Origin: Mycosarcoma maydis
Lineage: Eukaryota > Basidiomycota > Ustilaginomycetes > Ustilaginales
DNA length: 64,000 bases
Direction: 5' to 3'
Assembly (NCBI RefSeq): GCF_000328475.2
Contig: NC_026479.1
Location: forward strand, 186,001-250,000
The notes below the pieces were generated by a model. The model ran no database searches. It was not told the origin of the DNA and saw only the letters and a list, made by a program, of their open reading frames with translations. A program made the translations under genes and the position numbers. The first letter of the stretch is position 1. Each line of letters begins with the position of its first letter. Positions 44,678 through 53,886 of this stretch are shown here, piece after piece.

Positions 44678-45161
44678 ATCGCGCCCCTTTCGCCGGCTGC
44701 TAGAGTCCCGAAAAATTTGTGCCCTCTTTTGTAAAGTATGCCCCTTTCTCGCCTGTGTACACTACACGGTCGCCCGCTTTGCCCTACCTCCCAAAGTAGG
44801 ACCTGCCCATTCGTATTCCCCCTTGAGCTCCGCCCCTTCCTGAGCGTAGGCACCATGTACCTTTATCCTTCTCCTTTCCCTACTGTAGTTGTGCGGACGA
44901 ACCTATATACACTCGTGACTGTTTCTGACTTTTGCGCCGCGAGACCACTTTGACGCGTCAGAGCGCCTGGCATGTTCCCAGTTGACGCAAAACACACTCG
45001 TGACTTGAGCGACGAACACCGTCAGGCCACAGACATGAAGCTCACACAGATACGTAGCCAAAATCCATTTGTTGAAACAGTGGTGAGTGTCGGGTGAAAG
45101 AAAAATTCTGGTACGAGAAATACAATCACGAATGCATAAAGAAACTCGAATCGGGGCGGCT
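44678..45161. other. Convergent 3' region
   Basis: About 480 bases between two converging genes, with three copies of the motif family: CTCGTGACTG at about 44911, CTCGTGACTT at about 44994 and AATCACGAATG near 45125. These show that the motif is not limited to promoters. Confidence 0.5.
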
Positions 45162-48100
45162 CTAGATGTAGTAGGCGGAAGCGTTGGTAGCTCGTCTCTT
45201 GGTGGGAGTATCTGCTGAATTTGCCACTTCATTCTCCAGGTTGAACCTATTCTTACTGCTCTCGACTCTTGGGCTGGATTTGAGCAGTTTGAGATCCATC
45301 TCGATCGTCTTTCGTGGTTTGCGCTTGGATGGTGAAACAGAATCGCCGCTGCCTGGAAGAGGTAAGGGGTGGGGGGAGCTGTAAGACCAGGAGTCGGCGG
45401 TAGAGCTGTTGGAGAAAGGTTTGGTTGGTGAACCGATGGTCGAAGGGGGGCGGTTGAACGTGTGTGCTCCGTAGTACGGTGTTGGAACGCTGTTGTTGGT
45501 GGAAGACAGTGCGAGGTGGGTAGTCCTAGGCAGTGTATGTTGTGCATCTTGCTGCCAACCAGCCTGTTTGTGACGACGTGGTGAGCCTTGTCCGAAGACT
45601 TCGTCTGCTTCAGCGTCGGAAGAAGGAGGTGACTGACCCGCTGCCGAACTGGTGCCGTTGGAAACCATCAACTTGTGGATCAGCTCGGCCTGTGTCTTCA
45701 TTCGCGTCTTCCATGAAGCCACCGAATTCTCTAGATCCGCCATGATTGCGCGCTGCGAATTGATCACTGCGTTTAACCTGTCGATCTCATCCCTCTCGGC
45801 TTTGCCTGCGGGCTGGGTGGCAGTGGAGGGCGAGGCGGCCAGTATCGATGTGTGGCTGCCAAGGCTCGAGCCCGAGAATGTCGGTGTGTGACCGAGCATC
45901 ACGCTGCGCGATCCAGATGCAGGAGAAGGAGAAGGTGGGGTGGGAGAAGAAGCATCCGCTCCGGATTGGTATCGTCGGTACTCCTTTACCGATCCTGCGC
46001 GGTTCAGTCCGCTCGTTAGAGTGCAAGTAGGAGTCGTTGCACCAGGACGAAGCTTCGATCCACCAGCAAGAGCTTTGGTGGGCGAAACTGGCGAACCTGT
46101 CATTGAGCCTCCTTGAATCGGTAAAGGAACGGGCAATGGGCGACTGACTTTCTTCAATGCTTCAGCACTCCTTGCCTTTTCTGCTAAGATCTCTTTTTCC
46201 AATTCAGAGATCTTTGCATTGGCACGCGAGAGCTCAGTCTCCAGAGAGGCCAACTTCTCTGTCACCCGTTCTCGACCTGAAGCGACAGCCCGCAGTTTGG
46301 CCAATTCAACCTGCAATGTTTGACGCTCTTCTTCGGATGCGCCCAGTTCGTCGCGCAGCGTGGAGAGTTCGCCGAGAGAGATCGGCGATGGTGCGCAAGG
46401 CGTTTGGGCCGAAGCCAATTGGCGACGTGCTTGCTCGAGTTCAGTGCCAAGACGCTCGAGTTGTGCTTCTCGTTCTTGCAGCTCAAGCTGGCGCTGTTTG
46501 AGTTGTTCGCTGGCGTCGTCCTTGACTTGGCTGCCGCGTACGATGTTTCGAAATTCGGTTTTGACGTCGTCCTCGTCCTCATCATCGTCGCGGGAGGCTT
46601 TGTTTGTTGCATCTTGCTTCTCCTTCAGCTCGGTCACTGAAGCAATAGCTTGGTCCAGCTCGAGCTGCAAGGCTGTCTTTGCTTGCTTGAGTTCATTCAG
46701 CTCGCCCTGCGCTTGCGCCCTAGCAGCTTTTTCCTCCTCCACCGCTCTCCTCACCTCCCTCAGCTCCTCGTCCAATGCACGCTTTACCTGCTCCAGCTCC
46801 TCCTCTTTGCTTTCGAGTAACTTCTTTAATTTCTCAATCTGTGCCTGGAGCGCTTGATCTTGTTCACCAGCCCTGGCTTTGGCTACCAATTTCAACAGCC
46901 GATTCGCCTCCTGTTCCTCGAGTAGCTTTTTCCGATTCTCCCTCGCCTTGGCCTGCTCCTTCAACGCGATGCTGCGTGCTTCGTCCCGCTCTGCTTTGAG
47001 CTTGTCGTAAGCCGCCTCTGCTTCGTCGAGCTCTTCTTCGTTGAGTCGAATGGCTTCTTGCAATTCGGCTTGGCGCGCGTCTCGTGCCGTCAGCTCGGCG
47101 GTGTGCGCGGTGATTAGGGCAGTGCGCGATTCGATCTGTTGGCGTAATTGTCGGCGTAGAGCTGCAAGCTCCGCTTCCAGTTCGAATGGCTTGGCTCCAC
47201 TCAGAGTCGTTTCAAGTGGGGCGGTGAGGGAGATGGGACTGTTGCAGCCAGAACCAAGGTCACTCATTCGAGGACCTCGACGAGCCAATGCAGAGGCGTA
47301 TGCACCGCGGTTTCGAATTGGCGTGCTTGGACCTGCTGCAGCGTTGCTGTCAGCAGTATCCGAAGCCACACTCTGACTGGTCAAGATGAGCCGCGTAAGA
47401 TGTTCGATCTGCGCTTTGAGATGGCTCCTCTTTTTCTGCATGTCTTCGACCTCCCTCTGCGCTGCTTCTTTCTGCTGATTGAGCTGGTCCAGCTTCTGCT
47501 GTGATTCTTTCGACGCTTCTGCCGACACAATGGTCATCACTTCGTTTGGATTAGGAGACGGTCCATTAGCCTCTAACTTGGCTCTCAAGGCGTCCAACTC
47601 CTTGCGGTACTTTTGCAGCAACGCTTTATCGTCCATGGCGGTTCCCTTTTTCGCGGTGGTGACGACCAACTTGCACCTCTTACCGAACTTTAATGTTGAG
47701 AGCGTCTCGTTGGCATGTTCGGTGTCGGGACTGAGTGTGCAGATGACGGCGATTCTCGCATTGCCCGAGAGCGAAGTCTGCAAGATACGCGTCAGTTTTG
47801 AGTCTCGATATGGGATGTGTGCATCTCCGTTTTCGACTGGCTCTGTGAGTTTGCCGATCACTGTGCCGAGCGTGAGGAGCGACTTGTTGATAAAGGCGCC
47901 TTCTTTACGACGTTCTGCTTGGCTGGCTGCACGTTCCGAGCCGGCGAGGTCGATAAGGTTGAGTTGACTGATTCGGACTTCTTTGCTGGCGCTTGGTGCG
48001 CGCGAACGCGATTCGATGGTGAGTTGGAAAACGCAGTGTGAGCGCGAGGAGCGCTCGTTCCAGTCAGTCGCACCCACATGACGTTCATCCTGACCTCGTT

Positions 48101-49541
48101 GTATGAGGCAAAGCACCGTGTTGGCATCGGTGACGATTTCCTCTCGAAGACCGGTGATGATGACGCGGCTCGATTTTTGATCTTCGATGATTCGGAGCGT
48201 ACAAGATTGCGATTGTCCAGCAGCGTGACTGGAACCCCCTTTGATGGGCGAGGCAGGCCGATCGGTGGTTTGCAGTGAGGAGCCCGTCGATCCCGTCAGT
48301 GGTGGTAGAGGTGCGAGTAGATCCTTGAGAGTCTCATTGTAGATCTCGAGGTAGCTAACCCGCAACAGAAATTCACGATCCGGCTCGTCTTTGATCATCT
48401 GAAAAATTTGCTCTACTGCGCGCGGAATCACACCAGGCTCCGCATCGCTTCCGGACATGGTGTGCGTTTTACCGCTGCCCGTCTGACCGTAGGCAAAGAC
48501 GGTTCCGTTGTACCCCTCCACAGCAGCGCGAACGACGGGCGCAATGTGCGAGTGATACATGTCATCGGTGGTCTGTGCACCGGTGATGAGCTTGTCGAAC
48601 TGAAAGTGGTAGGTGGAGGAGGTGGGATCTTCATGGTCGAGATCATGGGAAGAAGGCGCAGCCGCTATCGATGCGCCTGCACCGGCGCGCTCAGAGGAGG
48701 TGGTACGCTTTGCAATCGCTGGATGATGCTCTGTTGGAAAGATGCGGTTCTTTTCCGAGTCGCAATTCCAGACGGATGCTTCAGAGTCGGACGAGGATGC
48801 ACGCGAAGGGCGCATACGCACGCAGACAACCACATTCTGCTTGGACTCTGTCGTCGACGAAGAGGATGTATCAACATCATTCACGGTAGATGCGTTAGAG
48901 GTAGCAGCCGGCGTCGCAGCGTCGTCTTCAGCCACCGTTGGCAGGCTAGTCTCCACGTCCGTAGTGGCTGAGACTGCGGATTGCTTGGTTGCTGTATCGG
49001 CTGCGACCAACTTTGTAAAAGGGGAGGATTTGGCGGCTGAGCCCACCTTGGCCTTCTTGGCCATTGTAACTGATTTGGAGGGTCGATGCTCTGTGTTGGA
49101 TGGCGAGATGGTGGAGCGGCGGCTTGCCGTGTTGAAGGAGGGACAGGCTTTGATGGTGGTAGTGGCTCTCGAGGTGCGTGGACAAGTAGGAAGTGTGGAT
49201 CTGTTAGGAGAGGTGGAGGGTCGTGCGGGAGTGGCTGCCGCTTTCTTGGGCTCTGACGTATCAGGGGTCAAAGCGTTTGCCGTCAAAATGGGCTCGGAGG
49301 GGAGCGTAGCGAAACAAGTGGCAGGAGAAGGAACACTGGAAACTGACGAGGAAGAAGAGACAGAAGAGTGGGCCTGCAAAAGCGAGAGGATGCTGTTGCT
49401 GCTCGGACTGGAAGCGAGAGAGCTGCCAGAGGATATCTCGGACGAGGCTGAGATGGTTGAGGGCAGGCCAGAAAGGGATGACTTGCGAGGCGTGGGAAAG
49501 GGAGGTGCGGGAGATGAAGTCGAAGATCGGAAAAGGAACAT
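45162..49541 (-). CDS. Kinesin-7-like (CENP-E/Kip2 type) motor protein
   Basis: A 1,459-residue intronless ORF. The ATG at 49541 is chosen because the longer reading starts at TTG. The first 230 residues are Ser/Thr/Pro-rich and disordered. The motor domain spans about 236-640: VVVCVRMRPS, the P-loop GQTGSGKT (352-359), switch I region with NERSSRSHCVF, switch II NLIDLAGSE, and HIPYRDSKLTRILQTSLSGN. The motor is N-terminal, so plus-end movement is expected. About 660-1150 is long coiled coil, then a Ser/Pro-rich tail with a short coiled segment (about 1290-1325). N-terminal motor, long disordered N-extension and neck fit kinesin-7 (Kip2/CENP-E), a family that works on cytoplasmic microtubules or kinetochores, but kinesin-4/10 cannot be fully excluded without a tree. 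It shares a divergent promoter region with a formin-type GBD/FH3 gene. Confidence 0.88.
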   Translation of the reverse strand: MFLFRSSTSSPAPPFPTPRKSSLSGLPSTISASSEISSGSSLASSPSSNSILSLLQAHSSVSSSSSVSSVPSPATCFATLPSEPILTANALTPDTSEPKKAAATPARPSTSPNRSTLPTCPRTSRATTTIKACPSFNTASRRSTISPSNTEHRPSKSVTMAKKAKVGSAAKSSPFTKLVAADTATKQSAVSATTDVETSLPTVAEDDAATPAATSNASTVNDVDTSSSSTTESKQNVVVCVRMRPSRASSSDSEASVWNCDSEKNRIFPTEHHPAIAKRTTSSERAGAGASIAAAPSSHDLDHEDPTSSTYHFQFDKLITGAQTTDDMYHSHIAPVVRAAVEGYNGTVFAYGQTGSGKTHTMSGSDAEPGVIPRAVEQIFQMIKDEPDREFLLRVSYLEIYNETLKDLLAPLPPLTGSTGSSLQTTDRPASPIKGGSSHAAGQSQSCTLRIIEDQKSSRVIITGLREEIVTDANTVLCLIQRGQDERHVGATDWNERSSRSHCVFQLTIESRSRAPSASKEVRISQLNLIDLAGSERAASQAERRKEGAFINKSLLTLGTVIGKLTEPVENGDAHIPYRDSKLTRILQTSLSGNARIAVICTLSPDTEHANETLSTLKFGKRCKLVVTTAKKGTAMDDKALLQKYRKELDALRAKLEANGPSPNPNEVMTIVSAEASKESQQKLDQLNQQKEAAQREVEDMQKKRSHLKAQIEHLTRLILTSQSVASDTADSNAAAGPSTPIRNRGAYASALARRGPRMSDLGSGCNSPISLTAPLETTLSGAKPFELEAELAALRRQLRQQIESRTALITAHTAELTARDARQAELQEAIRLNEEELDEAEAAYDKLKAERDEARSIALKEQAKARENRKKLLEEQEANRLLKLVAKARAGEQDQALQAQIEKLKKLLESKEEELEQVKRALDEELREVRRAVEEEKAARAQAQGELNELKQAKTALQLELDQAIASVTELKEKQDATNKASRDDDEDEDDVKTEFRNIVRGSQVKDDASEQLKQRQLELQEREAQLERLGTELEQARRQLASAQTPCAPSPISLGELSTLRDELGASEEERQTLQVELAKLRAVASGRERVTEKLASLETELSRANAKISELEKEILAEKARSAEALKKVSRPLPVPLPIQGGSMTGSPVSPTKALAGGSKLRPGATTPTCTLTSGLNRAGSVKEYRRYQSGADASSPTPPSPSPASGSRSVMLGHTPTFSGSSLGSHTSILAASPSTATQPAGKAERDEIDRLNAVINSQRAIMADLENSVASWKTRMKTQAELIHKLMVSNGTSSAAGQSPPSSDAEADEVFGQGSPRRHKQAGWQQDAQHTLPRTTHLALSSTNNSVPTPYYGAHTFNRPPSTIGSPTKPFSNSSTADSWSYSSPHPLPLPGSGDSVSPSKRKPRKTIEMDLKLLKSSPRVESSKNRFNLENEVANSADTPTKRRATNASAYYI

Positions 49542-51021
49542 GATGCAGAGATTAGCTCGTCTGATGCGTGTTTCCTGCAAGGTCGGCTCAGCAGCAGACC
49601 GGCTGATGTTGAGACAGGTAGGGCGTAGATTCTGGTACGCGAGCCTTGCAACTATACAAGCCTTGACGCGGTTACAACAACCGCGACAGCTAAGCTTGCT
49701 GGACAGCGAAGAGCTAGGGAGATGTGTGGAGCTTATGCAGCAAAGTGCAAGGGTGCAAGGTGATATGATCTGGAGCGGTATGATTTGGTCTGAGGACGGT
49801 AATAGTGGGCGGTGGAGAGAAAGAGCAAGTGGGCTTAGATATGATGGTAGATGGATGTGTCAACCCCGAAAGCGAGTGTCAGATGCAGCAAGTCATTTCG
49901 TTTGGCAAACGGTCAGCTAGTAAGGCATCAAGTCTGAGTGTCTGCAAGTGCACAGCACTGGCAGCGGTGAGAAGCAGAGCAAGAGGTGCACAGCAGGGCA
50001 TCAAGCTGTGCAAAGCAGTTGAGCAGTGAGTGTTGATGTTGAGTCAAACTCCAACTCTTCTGCACTTTTCGACTGGCGACTTTGCAGCTCTGACGCGCGT
50101 GAGGTGTGAAAGCTTCACGTGGCTCCTTAACGCTTCTTTCTCGCCGTACGCCGTGCGCCACGCCGCACGCCCCCATAGCAATGTTAGCCAAAGCGATGCA
50201 ACATTCACTATCGTCCTGCACGCTGCTTCACCTTCGTGTGCTTGTTTCCCTGTCACCCTTGATCTTCACATTTGTAGCCATAGGACTGTGCGATACAGCA
50301 GGTGCTTCAAGCTTGTAGATGAGCTGCTAATATCGATCCAAACAACTTGACCGAGTCCTGTTGCTGACCACCAAGGTCACTCGTGATTCACGATTCACGA
50401 TTCACGATTCACGATTCACGATTCACGATTCACGATTCACGATTTGTGCAGAAACGGTTGTTGCGATGCACGTGATGCCGAATCGCGCAGACACGTCGCT
50501 GTTTGTTTGTTCGTCAGAGTAGAAATTGAAGATTCACGATTGTGTGGGACTCGTGACTCACGACTGTAATTCATGATTCTGATTATCACTCACAAATCCC
50601 GAAACGTGAACGGAAGAGCCGCGTCAGAACAGAGAGTGACGGGTACAACACAACGTACCTCCACAGAGTCGGTCACGAGTCCAGCTCCACGCTCGTGCGT
50701 GAACACGGACCCTGCGAGTCTTGAGTTGGTCAATGCCCCATGCACACAGAGCTTGTTCTGCGCCAAAACTCGCCGACCAAACCCTGCTGTTTGATCCCTG
50801 CGTTGCTACAACACTTGGCCTTCCTATTCTGGCGGTTGACACACACACACACACTCGTGACTAGTGCAAGCAACTCCAAAAAAAACAAGCGAGAGCTTCT
50901 TATTCTTCTCCATCCCATCCCCCCTTGTTGAACTGTGCCTTGTCCTCCCGTTCTACTCGATCTACCTCTTTGCCAACCTCTGGCAGCATCACCGGCCGCT
51001 CAGGCGCTTCAATTCGCCATC
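49542..51021. promoter_or_regulatory. Divergent promoter region with the longest 7-bp array
   Basis: About 1.5 kb between the kinesin and GBD/FH3 start codons. It contains the ATTCACG x8 array, further single copies near 50531 and 50551-50567 (ACTCGTGACTCACGACTG), a CA dinucleotide run near 50840-50854 followed at once by CTCGTGACT, and a pyrimidine-rich leader for the plus-strand gene. No gene was found. Confidence 0.55.
50386..50441. repeat. ATTCACG x8 tandem array
   Basis: Eight perfect copies of a 7-base unit, preceded directly by an inverted half unit (TCGTG), so that CGTGATTCACG can form a small hairpin at the left end. It is the longest array of the family in the window. Confidence 0.95.
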
Positions 51022-53643
51022 ATGGCTGCCGCAGCACCCATCAATTCGAATCGCATTCGACCAGGTCAGTATTCTCGACATAATTCTACAGTCGAGATTG
51101 GCAAGGAGAACGAGCCGCTCTCTCCTCGAGGCCTCCAACAGCATGACGATGCAAATCTGAAGGCCAAAGCACAGCCTGTCACTATGGATCCCAAATATCG
51201 TCTTCGAGGCACTTCTCCCGAAGATACAGACAGAGCAACTCGCTCCAAGCTCGGCTCCTCCTTCAGTCCCAAAAAGGGTCTACGAAGTCGCAGTCGAAGC
51301 CGCAGCAGATTGTTCGGCAAAGACAAGACCGACTTACTCAACAATCCATCTGCCTCTGTCCCTCCTCAGCCGTATGCGGCGACGCGCACGCCCGAGCAGA
51401 TCGATGCCGACTTTCTCGACCTTCTCGACGAGCTTCAGGTGCAGCCAGAGATGCGCCGAAGGCTTCTCAGCCTCAGCTCTACTGTGAAAGCTTCCATGCT
51501 CCAGGGTCAAGCGTCTCTCAGTCTGGCAACCTTCGGAATGAATGATAGTTCATGCTCCCTGTCTTGTTCACCCACAAAGTCGACTCGTATGCCGATTCCT
51601 GATCTTCTCAAAGGACGTTCTTCTAGTCGGCCAGCTTCGACGGTCTACCCATCTTCCCCTCTGCTTGACCAGCCGCCCACTTTGAGCCACTCCGGTGACT
51701 CTGCCGAGCTGATGGCGCCCCCCAACACAGCGCAGCTGTTTGGAGCCGGGCCCCCTCGACAAGTCTCTTCTGGCTCGGTGGATTCTGGCTCCTCAGAATC
51801 TGGCAACGCGAGACAGATTTCCAATCCATCACGCAGTGTCATTCGCGACGCTTTAAAAAAATCAAGCCCCAACCTCGGTCAAGGTGGTTCTTTCATCTCG
51901 CTCGCTGCTTCCGCCGTCGGCGGTACTAGCAGTGCAGCTTCGGGCGCTCGTCCGCGTTCCATGTCGTTTGGTAAAGAGTTTGCCGCTTCGTTTGGCAAAG
52001 AAACGCCAGAGAGCTTTGCTACCATGCTCAAGTGTACCGATGCCAGTAGGATTGACATTGCTCGAGTCAAGCGGATGCGTGCCGTGCTGGCTGCCGAGTC
52101 ACCCGCTTGGATTTCGACTTTTATCGGTCTCGAGTGCGGCGGATACGATGCGATGCTGGCACGCCTTGATGAATTGCTGGCCATGGAGTGGCGAGAGGAG
52201 CAGCACGATGACATGCTCCTCCACGAACTCTTGCGTTGCTTTGTCGCTTTGAGCACCACCGAAGTGGGTCGAGATGCGCTCGCCTCGCAAGCTCCACGAC
52301 CGTTTCGTCAGCTCGTCGACCTGCTCTTCTCCGAGAAGAAACCCGGCGATCTCGGCACGCGCAAACTCATGGTCGAGATGCTGGCCATCTTGCTCGACCT
52401 TCAACTGCCCGCTTCGCAATCACACTCGCAGTCATCGCTCAACTACCTCGTCGAGCTCCTCCAGAATCCCTCGGATCCAGCCAAGGAGTCTGTGGTCGAC
52501 TTCATCAAGCAGACCCACGCGCCACGTCCATTCAAGACGTACGTGGTCGAGGTGTCCTGTGTCTGCCGCGATTACTTTTGGATCTTCTGCCACTCTCAGA
52601 ACTTCTACTGGAGGTTTGAGGAGTTGCACGACAAGATCGATACAATCAAAGGACCTAAAGTTCCAGGCGGAATGACGGGCGGTGTCGAGTTTGAAGCTAT
52701 GGCCTATTTGACAGCGCACTTACGCTTGATCAATGCGATCGCCAGCGTTCTGGTGCAGATCAAGTTGCATCAGCTGCCGAAGCCTGCGATGAGCGCGCTC
52801 GAGTTTCACAGCAGCTTGTTCGCCTCGGGAATTGAGAGGGTGTTGGCGACGCTCAGGAGATCGTCTCAACACTACTACCCCACGACGCATTTAGAACTGG
52901 CCAGGTATTTGAGCCTGGCACAGCAAGCGCGCTTTGATTTGCCGTATCATCTGACGGATTGGTTGCAAAGTCCAAAGTTGAAAGCTGCACCTTTGCTGCC
53001 GCTGTTGGAGCTGCCGCATTTGAGCGCGCCTTCTCACTTGCCGCCGGCGGTCCCTACAGCAGGCGCTGCGGCCGGATATGGGTTGGCCGGAGCGTTGGTT
53101 ACCCCTATCACGCCGATTCGTGCTTCGTCGACGAATGCGGAGGTTGCGAGTGCTGTGCGCGCACCAACAACGGCGGAGGCGACGTCTACGGTCGCCCGAT
53201 CCAAAGCAATTCGCTCTGCTTCTCATTCGCCAACCAAACACCAACCAACGTCCACTTCGCCTCACAAAGCCGACCACGTTGATACCAAGGATGACTACTG
53301 GGACTTCTCCACCGCCCCAACTCCCGATCCAGTTGCGAACGAACGGCAAGTGCAAATGGTCGGCTTCGACCGTCGTCTCGATTCACAATTCAGCTTGTTC
53401 GAACACCAGGTGGGAATGCCGAGCTCATCAACGTCCCGACGCATCCTGGGGCTCAACGAGGCCGTCAGCCAGAACCTCGCCATCCACGGACAGCAAGCAA
53501 CCGCAGAAGAGGCCGAGCAATCAGCTCCACCAGTTGCACCACCGCGGATCGGCATGCACTCGGTCGTCGGCTCAGCAGTCAAAAAATGGGAGAGCATGAG
53601 CATTTCCACTTCGCCCACCAAATCCGCTGCTCACAGATTCTGA
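51022..53643 (+). CDS. Formin-type GBD/FH3 domain protein without FH1/FH2
   Basis: An 873-residue intronless ORF. The ATG at 51022 is used because the upstream in-frame start is GTG. An N-terminal Arg/Ser segment (RSRSRSRSRLF, about 88-98) precedes a GTPase-binding/FH3-like armadillo region from about 125 to 545. It starts with EQIDADFLDLLDELQVQPEM, similar to the start of the diaphanous-formin GBD, includes VKRMRAVLAAESPAWISTFI, LARLDELLAMEWREEQHDDM and LRCFVALSTTEVGRDALASQ, and ends near EFEAMAYLTAHLRLINAIAS. The rest is Pro/Ser/Ala-rich. There is no proline-rich FH1 block and no actin-nucleating FH2 domain, so it looks like a formin regulatory half alone. A role as a Rho-family GTPase effector or scaffold in polarity is inferred from the domain; the family itself I recognise only at domain level. 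Confidence 0.72.
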   Translation: MAAAAPINSNRIRPGQYSRHNSTVEIGKENEPLSPRGLQQHDDANLKAKAQPVTMDPKYRLRGTSPEDTDRATRSKLGSSFSPKKGLRSRSRSRSRLFGKDKTDLLNNPSASVPPQPYAATRTPEQIDADFLDLLDELQVQPEMRRRLLSLSSTVKASMLQGQASLSLATFGMNDSSCSLSCSPTKSTRMPIPDLLKGRSSSRPASTVYPSSPLLDQPPTLSHSGDSAELMAPPNTAQLFGAGPPRQVSSGSVDSGSSESGNARQISNPSRSVIRDALKKSSPNLGQGGSFISLAASAVGGTSSAASGARPRSMSFGKEFAASFGKETPESFATMLKCTDASRIDIARVKRMRAVLAAESPAWISTFIGLECGGYDAMLARLDELLAMEWREEQHDDMLLHELLRCFVALSTTEVGRDALASQAPRPFRQLVDLLFSEKKPGDLGTRKLMVEMLAILLDLQLPASQSHSQSSLNYLVELLQNPSDPAKESVVDFIKQTHAPRPFKTYVVEVSCVCRDYFWIFCHSQNFYWRFEELHDKIDTIKGPKVPGGMTGGVEFEAMAYLTAHLRLINAIASVLVQIKLHQLPKPAMSALEFHSSLFASGIERVLATLRRSSQHYYPTTHLELARYLSLAQQARFDLPYHLTDWLQSPKLKAAPLLPLLELPHLSAPSHLPPAVPTAGAAAGYGLAGALVTPITPIRASSTNAEVASAVRAPTTAEATSTVARSKAIRSASHSPTKHQPTSTSPHKADHVDTKDDYWDFSTAPTPDPVANERQVQMVGFDRRLDSQFSLFEHQVGMPSSSTSRRILGLNEAVSQNLAIHGQQATAEEAEQSAPPVAPPRIGMHSVVGSAVKKWESMSISTSPTKSAAHRF

Positions 53644-53886
53644 ATCTCCCCCATCTGTACCCCTCGTCTTTCCAACCGCTGCCCTCACCCACAACTTCTA
53701 GCCGTAAATCCCCGTCACACTTGACAAAAACCTCTGTTTCGTTGCACATTTTCAACGTGGTTCGATTTCGAATGTAACTAGAATCCAAGAACGTGGCGGA
53801 CGCACATGGCGAAATGTGAGCCAAGCCGACGCGCTGAGTGAAGAAAGAATGGTGGTGATGCTATATCTGCGTTGGACGCTAGCAGC

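Noticed and set aside
48742..49920. 392-codon ORF on the plus strand opposite the kinesin N-terminus
   Set aside because: It is antisense to the Ser/Thr-rich N-extension of the kinesin and has a low-complexity Val/Glu/Gly-rich composition with no domain.
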